This document shows, piece by piece, positions 1 through 9,297 of a stretch of 64,000 bases of DNA. The position numbers and the translations under genes are program-made. The notes beneath the pieces were generated by a model. It made no database searches. It had not been told where the DNA came from and saw nothing but the letters and a program-made list of their open reading frames with translations. Numbering within the stretch: the stretch's first letter is position 1; the number at the start of each line of letters is the position of its first letter. The stretch spans positions 14,115 through 78,114 of the forward strand of contig CAZUPI010000005.1 in the NCBI GenBank assembly GCA_964621755.1, given 5' to 3'. This DNA comes from UMGS1696 sp964621755 (lineage in GTDB: Bacteria > Bacillota > Clostridia > Oscillospirales > CAG-272).

Positions 1-384
1 AAGCAGTTTTACGATTTCTACACAACCGGCACGCTTGCCGAGGATTATCTTACCGCTAAGCTCATTGAAAACGGTAAAATCCGTAAGAAGGGCGACGGTT
101 ACGAAATCGCGGTACCGGTCATTAGCTACGAGCGCGGCGACTACAAAAAACTGGTTGATGTTCTCACGCCGGTCAAAGAACGGGTAAATGAATTACAGCA
201 AAAAATGTGCGCACGCTCAGTAAGTCTAATGAAAAAAAACATTCCCAACCATATCGCATACCAGCGTAAATTCTTCGAGAGCTACTGTGCACACGGTGCA
301 TGGGAAGGCGCTGTGTTTGCTCGGCTTGTCGAACGTGGCGCCGAAATTACGCAGGATATGGGTACCTTCTTTATTGTGAAATAA
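1..384 (+). CDS. C-terminal part of an unidentified protein
   Basis: An open frame runs from the first base of the window to a TAA at 382-384, so the start lies outside. The 127 visible residues are mixed and charged, with no membrane segment. The last part reads as helical (IPNHIAYQRKFFESY, then AVFARLVERGAEI) and ends in GTFFIVK. I do not recognise the family. The weak similarity in style to winged-helix or DNA-binding C-termini is only an impression. A strong hairpin follows directly (412-440), so this is the last gene of its transcript. Confidence 0.6.
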   Translation, partial: KQFYDFYTTGTLAEDYLTAKLIENGKIRKKGDGYEIAVPVISYERGDYKKLVDVLTPVKERVNELQQKMCARSVSLMKKNIPNHIAYQRKFFESYCAHGAWEGAVFARLVERGAEITQDMGTFFIVK

Positions 385-411
385 TGCGAATTTGATAGAA
401 ATAGGAGACAA

Positions 412-440
412 TGGGGGGAACTTTTGAAAAAGTTTCCCCC
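412..440 (+). terminator. Intrinsic terminator
   Basis: GGGGGAACTTTT and AAAAGTTTCCCCC pair around a short loop, followed by ATTATTTTTAT. It ends the partial gene at 1-384 and belongs to the dispersed GGGGG..CTTTT/AAAAG..CCCCC hairpin family of this window. Confidence 0.75.
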
Positions 441-542
441 ATTATTTTTATAATCAAAATAAAATTTTTCATCCCACGACGGTATTTTCCTTAAAAAAGT
501 AATCTTGTCTCTTTTTTATTCACGATTATTAATAAAAAAATG

Positions 543-571
543 TTGATTTTATCGTATGAATAAGTTAAAAT
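543..571 (+). promoter_or_regulatory. Sigma-A-type promoter
   Basis: TTGATT (543-548), a 17-bp spacer and TAAAAT (566-571) lie about 50 bp before the ATG at 623. It would drive the membrane-anchored protein gene and probably the GNAT gene behind it. Confidence 0.6.
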
Positions 572-622
572 ATCAGTAATTAAGATGTCATACTTTTGAC
601 TTTCTATAATCTGAGGCTGTGT

Positions 623-1558
623 ATGAAAAAACATATCCGTCATATCGTGCGGTTTGTTGTAGCAATATTAGTCCTCCAGGCGCTTGCGCTGCTGTTTTTG
701 ACCCCTGCGGGACTTGACTTTATTTTTCCGCCTATCGCCCGCGTGACTGCCGAAAAATTTGCTCCCGAGACTAACACATATGCTGTGTATTACAATACGC
801 GTGTCGAGGTGGCTGCGGCTGACCTCATTGTAGTCGGAATGGACTTCGGCATTGCTGAAAGCTACGACCTGCTTGGGCACTTTACCCGATTCGTTAAGCA
901 GTACAATAACCTTTCCGCAGTTCTCCTCAACCTTACTGTGTCACAGCAAAACCTTGTTCGAAATCTGTTGACTCGCACAGATGAAGAAGAGTACTTTAAA
1001 CGCATAGATATCCTTCAAAATAAAACGGGTATGCCCTCAGATTATTGTGATTACATTTCCGAACTGTTCTATATCAATCGCACTATGACCGCGATACGTC
1101 GTCTCGACGTTCTTTCGTTCTCCGTCCCCGAGGAAGACATGTACAATCCTACTGACAATATGGAAGATAAATCCACGGCACAGCGTGTGTTCGACGCATA
1201 TAACCTCACCGAACGCTCCGCGCTCTGCGTCGTAGATTCGAGTGATACCGAATATGACAGCGACTTCCGGCGGGAGCTTGATTCTCTCGCGTCCTCTGCC
1301 GGCTTGACGGTCATGTACTTGCAGGTCAAATATTCCGGTACTTGTGCCGCAGGGGATGGTCATCGTGCATATCGTTTTCCGGACTACACAAGCGAGCCGA
1401 CTACATATTTTGTAAACAATTCCAAAGCGGACTGGTTTTATCAATATTACGCCGTCATCGCTGGTCTTCGCGAGTCAAGCAAGCCTATCATCGACCGGCT
1501 TGACACTCGTTCGACCGATTATTATTTTGTCGTGACAAACGGCACTCCCGCAGAATAA
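623..1558 (+). CDS. Membrane-anchored hypothetical protein
   Basis: 311 residues from the ATG at 623. GAGG at 613-616 stands 6 bp before this ATG, so I prefer it to an upstream start at 596. The N-terminus (MKKHIRHIVRF followed by a hydrophobic stretch of about 20 residues) is a signal anchor. The remainder is soluble and would face outward. No catalytic motif or known family is evident. The GNAT gene follows 30 bp downstream on the same strand, so the two are probably co-transcribed. Function unknown; the reading frame itself is well supported by promoter, RBS and length. Confidence 0.7.
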   Translation: MKKHIRHIVRFVVAILVLQALALLFLTPAGLDFIFPPIARVTAEKFAPETNTYAVYYNTRVEVAAADLIVVGMDFGIAESYDLLGHFTRFVKQYNNLSAVLLNLTVSQQNLVRNLLTRTDEEEYFKRIDILQNKTGMPSDYCDYISELFYINRTMTAIRRLDVLSFSVPEEDMYNPTDNMEDKSTAQRVFDAYNLTERSALCVVDSSDTEYDSDFRRELDSLASSAGLTVMYLQVKYSGTCAAGDGHRAYRFPDYTSEPTTYFVNNSKADWFYQYYAVIAGLRESSKPIIDRLDTRSTDYYFVVTNGTPAE

Positions 1559-1588
1559 CCGCACTCTGTATCGATTAAGGAGGTCACA

Positions 1589-2311
1589 ATGATCATAGTT
1601 GAAGATAAAAGCTTTGAGGATGAAGTGATTAATACCGGGTATCATATCGCACTTCCGTTTGAGCTTGCTTATAATGCAGTAGAGGGCGGGATTTGTATTA
1701 CCGTCTATTCCTTCTGTTTCAATATTGCCCGTGAATTTGAAAAAAAGTTTGCCGCTGAACCGTTCAGCGAAGAAGCACGCACCTTTTTGCGTGATAAAAT
1801 CTCACCTATTATGCAGGAGCTCGGCTATGATTGCACCGACGCTGCGTACCATGCGCATCTCGAATACTATGCCGATGGTGACATTTCTACCGATGGAATG
1901 TGTGCGTGCGATATCATAAAATCTTTAGATGGTGAAAAGTTCGACGAATTGCCGCTTGACGAGTTTATCTTCGACCCCGATGACCCGTGCGACTGTATGG
2001 CAGTTATCAGGCAGGATGGCAAAATCGTGTGTTATGCCGGATTAAACGATATTTCGGACTCCGATGGATACTACGAAATCACCGTTGAATGCCAAGAAGC
2101 CTATCGCGGAAAAGGTTTTGCAACATCTTGCGTGGCGCATCTTGCAAAGCATATCCTCTCATGCGGTGAGCGGGTAAAATATGTCTGCACCGACGAGAAT
2201 ATCGCGTCACAAAAAACCGCAGAAGCCGCTGGATTCAGATTTTACAAAAAATGTCTGCCATTCGTATGCTATAAAAACACCAAAATGGTTGACGATGAGG
2301 TCATATTCTGA
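1589..2311 (+). CDS. GNAT family N-acetyltransferase
   Basis: 240 residues, starting 7 bp behind AAGGAGGT. The GNAT fold is in the C-terminal half: the acetyl-CoA pyrophosphate loop is seen as EAYRGKGFATSCVAHL (about residues 170-187), followed by the typical closing piece ENIASQKTAEAAGFRFY. The N-terminal 120 residues are acidic and not assigned, which is longer than a minimal GNAT (about 150). Members of this type transfer an acetyl group from acetyl-CoA to a small molecule or protein amine; the substrate cannot be read from the sequence. It sits 30 bp behind a membrane-anchored protein gene and before rqcH, without an obvious functional link. Confidence 0.8.
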   Translation: MIIVEDKSFEDEVINTGYHIALPFELAYNAVEGGICITVYSFCFNIAREFEKKFAAEPFSEEARTFLRDKISPIMQELGYDCTDAAYHAHLEYYADGDISTDGMCACDIIKSLDGEKFDELPLDEFIFDPDDPCDCMAVIRQDGKIVCYAGLNDISDSDGYYEITVECQEAYRGKGFATSCVAHLAKHILSCGERVKYVCTDENIASQKTAEAAGFRFYKKCLPFVCYKNTKMVDDEVIF

Positions 2312-2372
2312 TATGATATAAAAACGTAAAACGGACTTAAGATATTGATTGTAAAAAGGTTTTGAAGGGGGG

Positions 2373-2407
2373 CTGAGGGTGACTTTTTAAGGGAAAGTCA
2401 CCCTCAG
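2373..2407. terminator. Hairpin before rqcH
   Basis: CTGAGGGTGACTTT and AAAGTCACCCTCAG form a perfect 14-bp stem with a 7-nt loop. It lies behind the GNAT gene and ends 18 bp before the rqcH start. It can terminate the upstream transcript or attenuate into rqcH. The preceding text (GTAAAAAGGTTTTGAAGGGG) is the conserved box of the dispersed hairpin family. Confidence 0.6.
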
Positions 2408-2425
2408 AGAACAACATTTTATCAT

Positions 2426-4189
2426 ATGGCATACGATGCTGCAATGCTCCGTTTTGTCGTCGCTGAAATGAATGAGCGGCTGACAGGCGGAAAAGTAGAC
2501 AAAATTTATCAGCCGTCCCGCGACGAGGCAGTCTTCGTAATACGGTGCGGCGGGGAAGAACACAGACTTCATATTAACGCAGGCGGCGGCGCAAGGATGA
2601 ACCTCACTTCCATTAAGCCGGAAAATCCCGCAACACCGCCGATGTTCTGCATGATGCTGCGGAAGCATTTCCAAGGCGCGAGATTCGCGGGCGTGACACA
2701 GCTCGGCTTTGAAAGAGCCGCCAGAATCACGTTCGATACGCATGACGACCTTGGCTTCTCCACCCAAAAGCACGTTATCTGTGAGCTTATGGGACGCTTC
2801 TCGAACATCATCATCACGAATGCTGAAGATAAGATTATCGGCGTATTGAAATCTATTGATTTTACAACGAGTGAGAAAAGACAGGTTTTGTCCGGCATGA
2901 TTTACGAGCTGCCGCCAAAGCAGGACAAGTACGACCCTACCTCCGATGAGGTGGACGAGCGGTTTTTCAAAAAACTCGCTTCCGCTGTCGAACCGGATAA
3001 GTCAGCAGAAAAATTTATCATGTCGAATTTTGCCGGACTTTCTCCCCTTATCGCACGTGAAATCGTATTCAGAGCCGCCGGACGAACCGACGCGACCATG
3101 CACGATGCCGCCAGAGATTTGTGGAATAAATTCGACGCGGTGATGACCTCCATCAAAAATTGCGATGGTACGCCCTGCCTCATCCGTGATGCTGACGGTA
3201 TTCCAGCCGAATATGCGTTCATGGAAATCAGACAATACGGCAGCGCAATGACAACGGAAACCATGAATTCCTATGGGGAGCTTATCGACGAATACTTCGG
3301 CGAGCGAAGCCGAAACGAAAGATTGCATCGCCGCGCCGCCGATATCTTCAAGCTGCTGTCAAATGCGGAAACACGTATCACCAAAAAAATCGGACTCCAG
3401 CAAAACGAGTTGACTGCCTGTGAGGATGGCGAAAAATACCGCCTGTGGGGAGACCTCATTACCGCGAACATCTACCGTCTCAAGCGCGGTATGAGCGAAT
3501 GCGAGGTGCAGAATTACATGAGCGAGGACTGCGAAACCATCACTATTCCGCTCGACAAGCGCCTGACGCCATCTCAGAACGCGCAGGTTTACTACAAAAA
3601 ATACAACAAATCCAAAACTGCGAGGGTTCACCTCACCGAGCAGCTCGCCGCCGCGGACGAGGAGCTGACCTATGTCTATTCCGTTCTCGACGCCTTATCA
3701 AGAGCAGACGGAGAGAGGGAACTGTCCGAAATACGTGCAGAGCTGTACCATAGCGGATACGCCTCCAAAATGAAAAACTACACTGAAAAGAAGCAGTCCA
3801 CACCGAGCATCGCGAAGTATGAAACAAGCGATGGGTATACGGTCCTCTGCGGTCGGAACAACATCGCGAACGATTACCTTACTACAAAGCTCGCGGACCG
3901 CTCTGACTGGTGGTTCCATGTTAAAAATCAGCCCGGCTCGCATGTCGTTCTTGTCTGCAAGGACGGGGAGGATGAGCCGTCGGAACGGGCGTTCACCGAA
4001 GCCGCAGAAATCGCCGCATACAACTCCAAAGCGCGCGGTGGTGTCATGATTCCGGTTGACTATACGAAGGTGTCAAAGGTAAAAAAACCGGCGGGTGCAA
4101 AGCCGGGGTTGGTGATTTACACCACAAACTGGACCGCATATGTTACGCCGGACGAGGAACACATCGAACAAAGAAAGCGGAAAGCATAA
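2426..4189 (+). CDS. rqcH: Rqc2/RqcH ribosome-rescue NFACT protein
   Basis: 587 residues, normal length for bacterial RqcH (older names FbpA, fibronectin-binding protein). NFACT-N occupies about residues 1-200, helical and coiled-coil parts the middle, and NFACT-R (DUF814) about 440-560 with WWFHVKNQPGSHVVL. Known role in Bacillus subtilis: binding of obstructed 50S subunits with peptidyl-tRNA and addition of C-terminal alanine tails as a degradation signal. The conserved acidic-Arg pair (D97/R98 in B. subtilis) is E96-R97 here. The chosen ATG lacks a strong ribosome binding site, but the MAYDAAMLRF start matches the family. The gene is monocistronic, between hairpins on both sides. Confidence 0.93.
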   Translation: MAYDAAMLRFVVAEMNERLTGGKVDKIYQPSRDEAVFVIRCGGEEHRLHINAGGGARMNLTSIKPENPATPPMFCMMLRKHFQGARFAGVTQLGFERAARITFDTHDDLGFSTQKHVICELMGRFSNIIITNAEDKIIGVLKSIDFTTSEKRQVLSGMIYELPPKQDKYDPTSDEVDERFFKKLASAVEPDKSAEKFIMSNFAGLSPLIAREIVFRAAGRTDATMHDAARDLWNKFDAVMTSIKNCDGTPCLIRDADGIPAEYAFMEIRQYGSAMTTETMNSYGELIDEYFGERSRNERLHRRAADIFKLLSNAETRITKKIGLQQNELTACEDGEKYRLWGDLITANIYRLKRGMSECEVQNYMSEDCETITIPLDKRLTPSQNAQVYYKKYNKSKTARVHLTEQLAAADEELTYVYSVLDALSRADGERELSEIRAELYHSGYASKMKNYTEKKQSTPSIAKYETSDGYTVLCGRNNIANDYLTTKLADRSDWWFHVKNQPGSHVVLVCKDGEDEPSERAFTEAAEIAAYNSKARGGVMIPVDYTKVSKVKKPAGAKPGLVIYTTNWTAYVTPDEEHIEQRKRKA

Positions 4190-4247
4190 AAACGCAGGTG
4201 GAAGCAATTTGAATCACGTCGTCCGCTTGCTGAAAATGACCGACCCT

Positions 4248-4281
4248 GTCACAGCTTTGAAAATTCGCGAAAAGCTGTGAC
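4248..4281. terminator. Hairpin after rqcH
   Basis: GTCACAGCTTT and AAAGCTGTGAC form a perfect 11-bp stem around 12 nt, 58 bp behind the rqcH stop. No clear U tract follows, so termination is likely but not certain. Confidence 0.5.
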
Positions 4282-4371
4282 GTTAGATAAGTCTATAGAT
4301 ATTTGAAAAAATCTCTAAATAACGGGAAAGGGAGAACTCCGGATGTGCCCCACACCGGAACAAACAAGATT

Positions 4372-5097
4372 ATGGAAAAGAAAGTATTTGCCTTCGACCT
4401 TGACGGAACACTGACCGAACACCGCACATGGATAACCGACGAGCATCTCGCATTGCTCAAAGAGCTGAAGGACTGCGGTATACGCATCATTGTCACGGGT
4501 GCGGGTCAGGCGAAGCGAATTTTTGCACAGTTGAGAGAGTGTCCCATTGTTGACATCATCGGCAACTACGGTATGCAGTATTACGTTTATCGTGAGGAAC
4601 TGGGCAAAATGTACCCAGTGCGCGATATTATTCTGCCGTGCGACCGCGAGTCGGTGCTGGCGCGTGTGAAGCAGCTTCGTGAAAAGTTTGGATTTGCTGA
4701 CTTTATTGGGGAGAGTGCAGAATTCCATCCGTCCGGATGTGTGACCATCCCTCTTCTCGGTACCAAGGCGGAGATTCATGACAAACTCATGTTTGACCCT
4801 GACCGCTCCAAGAGACGTGCCATTTATGCCGACGTTGCAGCGATGTTCCCGGAATACTCGGTATTTGTGGGCGGTTCCTCCTCATTCGACATGGCGCCGA
4901 TGCCGTATAACAAGTACTATGCGCTGGACCTTTTCTGCCAGGGGGAAGGATATTCGCATGAGGATATCGTGTATATTGGAGACGATTACGGTACTGGCGG
5001 GAACGACGAAGTTATTTACAAATCCGACATAGACTTTTTGAAAGTCGACCGCTATACAGACCTTATTGGCACTGTACATAAGTTTATAGGAGAATAA
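4372..5097 (+). CDS. HAD-superfamily phosphatase, phosphomannomutase-like
   Basis: 241 residues from the ATG at 4372; the open frame continues back to a TTG at 4303, but the fold begins at KKVFAFDLDGTLTE. Motif I is DLDGTLTE with the two catalytic aspartates; motif II is VTGAG near residue 43; motif IV includes YIGDDYGTGGND. The stretch VGGSSSFDMAPMPYNKYYAL resembles the substrate region of eukaryotic-type phosphomannomutases (HAD class IIB cap), so a sugar-phosphate phosphatase or mutase is likely. No sugar-nucleotide genes adjoin. The RBS is weak, so the start is less certain than the family. Confidence 0.82.
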   Translation: MEKKVFAFDLDGTLTEHRTWITDEHLALLKELKDCGIRIIVTGAGQAKRIFAQLRECPIVDIIGNYGMQYYVYREELGKMYPVRDIILPCDRESVLARVKQLREKFGFADFIGESAEFHPSGCVTIPLLGTKAEIHDKLMFDPDRSKRRAIYADVAAMFPEYSVFVGGSSSFDMAPMPYNKYYALDLFCQGEGYSHEDIVYIGDDYGTGGNDEVIYKSDIDFLKVDRYTDLIGTVHKFIGE

Positions 5098-5102
5098 AAA
5101 TC

Positions 5103-5132
5103 GTGGGACACTTTTTCTTAAAAGTGTCCCAC
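5103..5132. terminator. Intrinsic terminator
   Basis: GTGGGACACTTTT and AAAAGTGTCCCAC pair around 4 nt, 5 bp behind the HAD gene stop. A second hairpin for the convergent Nudix gene follows at 5177-5205. Confidence 0.7.
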
Positions 5133-5176
5133 AAACCTTGTCCGTTCATTTGTTTAAAAGTTTTGCGGAGGGGATA

Positions 5177-5205
5177 GGAGAGGCGCTTTTTTCAAAAGTA
5201 TCTCC
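5177..5205 (-). terminator. Terminator of the MutT-type gene
   Basis: Imperfect stem: GGAGAGGCGCTTTT with AAAAGTATCTCC on the plus strand. It lies directly behind the stop of the minus-strand Nudix gene, with the conserved box AAAAGTTTTGCGGAGGGG on its far side. Confidence 0.55.
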
Positions 5206-5213
5206 CCGTCCAC

Positions 5214-5606
5214 TCACGCGAATAAGGCTTTGTCCTTCAGCTTATTCAGGATTTCTTTGTCGGCCGGGCAAAATTCATAGTCGGAAATTTCATCGACTGT
5301 GATGAACTTTATGTCGTTGTGTTCGAGCTTCTGCGGAATGCCGCTTACAATTGCGGTGTTGTACAGCGTCAGGTGGACGGTGATGTCCGGATATTCATGC
5401 ACAACCTCCATAAATATGTCTTTGGGTGCGACAGTAATGCCAAGCTCCTCTGTACATTCCCGGATGAGCGCTTCCTCATGGGTTTCTCCTACTTCGACTT
5501 TTCCGCCGACAAACTCCCAGAGCAGACCGCGCTTCTTGTTGGCCGGACGCTGGCATATCATAAATCTGTTGTTATCCCATATCAGTGCCGCCACTACTTC
5601 TGTCAT
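5214..5606 (-). CDS. MutT-like Nudix hydrolase ((d)NTP pyrophosphohydrolase)
   Basis: 130 residues from the ATG at 5606, chosen because TGAGGT lies 6 bp upstream; an in-frame ATG at 5618 lacks a ribosome binding site. The complete Nudix box GGKVEVGETHEEALIREC plus TEELGI fits GX5EX7REUXEEXGU. The lead-in FMICQRPANKKRGLLWEFVGG is the typical MutT substrate-side sequence, so cleanup of oxidised dGTP (8-oxo-dGTP to the monophosphate) is the best guess. Other nucleoside triphosphates are possible. It converges with the HAD gene. Confidence 0.87.
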   Translation of the reverse strand: MTEVVAALIWDNNRFMICQRPANKKRGLLWEFVGGKVEVGETHEEALIRECTEELGITVAPKDIFMEVVHEYPDITVHLTLYNTAIVSGIPQKLEHNDIKFITVDEISDYEFCPADKEILNKLKDKALFA

Positions 5607-5698
5607 ATAATACCTCATTTTGCAGATTTGATAATAATATCATACCATACAAAACGGAATTTGACAAGCACATTTTTCAGCTTTCTGCGACAAGCCAC

Positions 5699-5727
5699 TT
5701 GATTTCTAGGCTGCTTGGTTGTATAAT
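5699..5727 (+). promoter_or_regulatory. Sigma-A-type promoter
   Basis: TTGATT (5699-5704), 17 bp, TATAAT (5722-5727), 33 bp before the ATG at 5761. A strong consensus for such a small gene. Confidence 0.7.
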
Positions 5728-5760
5728 ATACATGATAACTCAAAATAGGAGAAATTTAAC

Positions 5761-5979
5761 ATGGATATTAAAGCCAAGATTGAAGAAATTGTTGAGGCAA
5801 TCAAAAAGGACGCTTCTCTTGGGGACCTTTTCAAGAAGGATCCTATCAAGGCTGTGGAAGAAGTTCTTGGGGTAGACCTGCCTGATGATATTGTCGAAAA
5901 AGTGGTCGAAGGCGTAAAAGCAAAGGTGGGAGTCGATAACGTAAAGAACGCGCTCAGCTCACTGAAAAAGCTGTTCTAA
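5761..5979 (+). CDS. Small helical protein, leader-peptide-like
   Basis: 72 residues beginning MDIKAKIEEIVEAIKKD, with GGAG 12 bp upstream (5745-5748) and its own strong promoter. It is predicted to be almost entirely alpha-helical and ends in SSLKKLF. The centre, DPIKAVEEVLGVDLPDDIV, recalls the Nif11/nitrile-hydratase-type leader fold of some modified peptides. There is no double-glycine core and no maturation enzyme nearby, so that resemblance may be only structural. Similar small proteins occur in many Clostridia as hypotheticals (from general memory). It is monocistronic, ended by the hairpin at 6043-6073. Function unknown. Confidence 0.75.
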   Translation: MDIKAKIEEIVEAIKKDASLGDLFKKDPIKAVEEVLGVDLPDDIVEKVVEGVKAKVGVDNVKNALSSLKKLF

Positions 5980-6042
5980 GCGGTAAGCAGATTTTTGACA
6001 GAGAAGACCCGGAAAAGCAATTTTTGTTTTCCGATAAAACGT

Positions 6043-6073
6043 GGGGGAACCTTTTTGAGAAAAGGGTTCCCCC
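6043..6073. terminator. Bidirectional terminator
   Basis: GGGGGAACC and GGTTCCCCC with T-rich flanks on both sides, between the small helical protein gene (+) and pfp (-). It can serve both. Confidence 0.75.
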
Positions 6074-6086
6074 ATATTTTTTTGCC

Positions 6087-7334
<1,248 letters not shown>

Positions 7335-7631
7335 TTTACTGTAATACCGCCTATATAAGTTAGTTGATATGAGACAAAAGGGCACGCTTTTGAAAAAACG
7401 TTTTCCCCGAGAATCCTCTGAATTTAAATTAATCATATCACATTTCGCACTCTCTGTCAATATAAATCGAAAGTTTGCGCCGAATGCCAAATCGGATCTT
7501 TTTTTGTGATAAGTTTCAGATAATTTTTTATGTGAGCCGACAGAATTCGACACAATTTTTATCATCTATGTATTATAATAAAATCACAAAAACCAAAAAT
7601 TAACAGAAATAACAATAAGATGGAGAGCAAT

Positions 7632-7985
7632 ATGAATGAATGTGAAAAAACATTAAAATGTATAACTTCTGGAAAGTGTCTCACAATATACCTTGAGGGG
7701 GATATTGACCATCACACAGCCCGCACAGTAAGAAGCAAAATTGATACGAAAATCTATATCCAGCGCCCCGAGGAGCTGATTCTCGACCTGTCAAGAGTGA
7801 ATTTTATGGATAGCTCCGGACTTGGACTAATTCTCGGACGGTACACCAAAGCGGTGGAGCTTGGGATTTTGTTCAAGGTTGCGAATCCGAATCCGCAAAT
7901 TCGCAAGATTCTTGACCTCGCGGGGACTGAACGGCTTATTAAAATTGAAAATATGCCGCGTGAGAAAAGAAGCATATATAGATAA
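7632..7985 (+). CDS. spoIIAA: Anti-sigma F factor antagonist SpoIIAA
   Basis: 117 residues from the ATG at 7632; GGAGAG at 7622-7627 sits 4-9 bp upstream, so the earlier in-frame ATG at 7620 is not used. It is a STAS domain with the phosphorylatable serine in NFMDSSGLGLILGRY. Dephosphorylated SpoIIAA binds the SpoIIAB complex and frees sigma F in the forespore; SpoIIAB kinase activity inactivates it. It is the first gene of the canonical spoIIAA-spoIIAB-sigF operon, with 18 and 51 bp between genes. In Bacillus the operon is read from a sigma H promoter; I could not identify one with confidence in 7335-7631. Confidence 0.95.
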   Translation: MNECEKTLKCITSGKCLTIYLEGDIDHHTARTVRSKIDTKIYIQRPEELILDLSRVNFMDSSGLGLILGRYTKAVELGILFKVANPNPQIRKILDLAGTERLIKIENMPREKRSIYR

Positions 7986-8003
7986 TAGGAAGGGAGTATA
8001 AAG

Positions 8004-8459
8004 ATGAGCAGACCCAATGTAGTCAACGAAGTAAAGCTTGCATTTCCGTCACTCTCGTCGAATGAGGCATTCGCAAGAGCTGCCGCCGCTTCCTTCTGTG
8101 CACAACTCAATCCGACCTATGATGAGCTGTCCGATATCAAATGTGCGGTATCGGAGGCGGTCACCAACGCGATTGTACATGGATACCGTGATACGCTCGG
8201 TGAAGTACAGCTCAACATGAAAATCACGGACGACCGTGTATTCCGTGCCGAAGTAAAGGATAAAGGCTGCGGGATTGCGAATGTTGAAGAAGCAATGCGT
8301 CCCTTGTTTACCACCGATCCGGAAAACGAGCGAAGCGGCATGGGATTTACGATTATTGAAAATTTTATGGATTCTCTTCGTGTTGTCTCTACCCCAGACA
8401 AGGGAACCCGTGTCATCATGACGAAAAAGCTGTCGATGCTTCCCCGTGTAAAAGCGTGA
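8004..8459 (+). CDS. spoIIAB: Anti-sigma F factor / kinase SpoIIAB
   Basis: 151 residues, a GHKL-type ATPase. The N box is SEAVTNAIVHGY, the G1 box KDKGCGI and the G2 box RSGMGFTII. It binds sigma F when ATP-loaded and phosphorylates SpoIIAA, keeping the forespore sigma factor silent until septation. It is somewhat longer than B. subtilis SpoIIAB (146). AGGAAGGGAG precedes the ATG. It lies between its two partners in the operon. Confidence 0.95.
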   Translation: MSRPNVVNEVKLAFPSLSSNEAFARAAAASFCAQLNPTYDELSDIKCAVSEAVTNAIVHGYRDTLGEVQLNMKITDDRVFRAEVKDKGCGIANVEEAMRPLFTTDPENERSGMGFTIIENFMDSLRVVSTPDKGTRVIMTKKLSMLPRVKA

Positions 8460-8510
8460 TACATATCAAGAACATGCTTCGGCACGTTCCATGTAAAACG
8501 GGGGATAATT

Positions 8511-9248
8511 ATGACGCAACAAAATGAAGTAAAAAACGCATATGATGAAAATATCATCTATCTGGAGCGGTACGCGGCAGGGGACAAGTCAGCGGAGGAC
8601 AAGCTGGTTGAGCTGAACAGCGGGCTTGTCAACGGCATTGCGCACCGGTTCAAGGGACGCGGCGTGGAGTTTGAGGACCTCGTACAAATCGGGAATATCG
8701 GTATGATAAAAGCTATCCGCAGCTTCGACATTTCACGTGGAAATGCGTTTTCCACCTATGCGGTCCCGCTGATAATCGGTGAAATCCGGCGTTTTTTGCG
8801 GGATGATGGAATATTAAAAGTCAGCCGTATGCAGAAACGGACTGGAGCGGCGCTCATGCACGCGCGGGAAAAATATATTACAGAGCATGGGATCGAGCCG
8901 AGGCTCGACGAGCTTGCCAAAACGGTAGGAGTATCTCCGGAAGAAGCGGCCGTCGCACTGGATTCCACCTCACCGGTAAGGTCGCTGTCCGAATCTATCG
9001 GAGACGATGACTTCGCCCTCGAGGATGTTATCCCTTCCTCAGACGACGATCTCGGCAAGATGCTCGAAAAGGTGGCGCTGCGTGAAATGATAGGTACCCT
9101 TCCGCCGCTGTGGAAAAAAATTATCCTGCTGCGCTATTTCCGCGACTACTCGCAGCAGCAAACAGCTGACGCACTTGGGCTCACGCAGGTGAAGATTTCC
9201 CGTGAAGAAAAAAAGATTTTCACTAAACTGCGCGAGGACCTTGCCTAA
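8511..9248 (+). CDS. sigF: RNA polymerase sporulation sigma factor SigF
   Basis: 245 residues. Region 2 contains EDLVQIGNIGMIKAIRSFD and FSTYAVPLIIGEIRRFLRDD; region 4.2 ends TADALGLTQVKISREEKKI. Sigma F and sigma G are close paralogues, and the position behind spoIIAA-spoIIAB settles it as sigma F, the first forespore-specific factor. The operon ends at the terminator 9262-9291. Confidence 0.95.
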   Translation: MTQQNEVKNAYDENIIYLERYAAGDKSAEDKLVELNSGLVNGIAHRFKGRGVEFEDLVQIGNIGMIKAIRSFDISRGNAFSTYAVPLIIGEIRRFLRDDGILKVSRMQKRTGAALMHAREKYITEHGIEPRLDELAKTVGVSPEEAAVALDSTSPVRSLSESIGDDDFALEDVIPSSDDDLGKMLEKVALREMIGTLPPLWKKIILLRYFRDYSQQQTADALGLTQVKISREEKKIFTKLREDLA

Positions 9249-9261
9249 AACTTATAAAAAT

Positions 9262-9291
9262 CCGGCATAAGCTCAAACGAATCTATGCCGG
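9262..9291. terminator. Bidirectional terminator sigF/recR
   Basis: CCGGCATA and TATGCCGG around 14 nt, followed by TTATTTTTAT. It lies between the convergent sigF and recR. Confidence 0.75.
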
Positions 9292-9297
9292 TTATTT

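Noticed and set aside
4303..4371. N-terminal extension of the HAD protein from TTG 4303
   Set aside because: The extension is not part of the fold and has no ribosome binding site; the ATG at 4372 fits the family.
7335..7631. A sigma H promoter for spoIIAA-spoIIAB-sigF
   Set aside because: Expected from Bacillus, but no convincing AGGAATT/GAAT pair is seen; a TATAAT-like sequence near 7574 lacks a -35.
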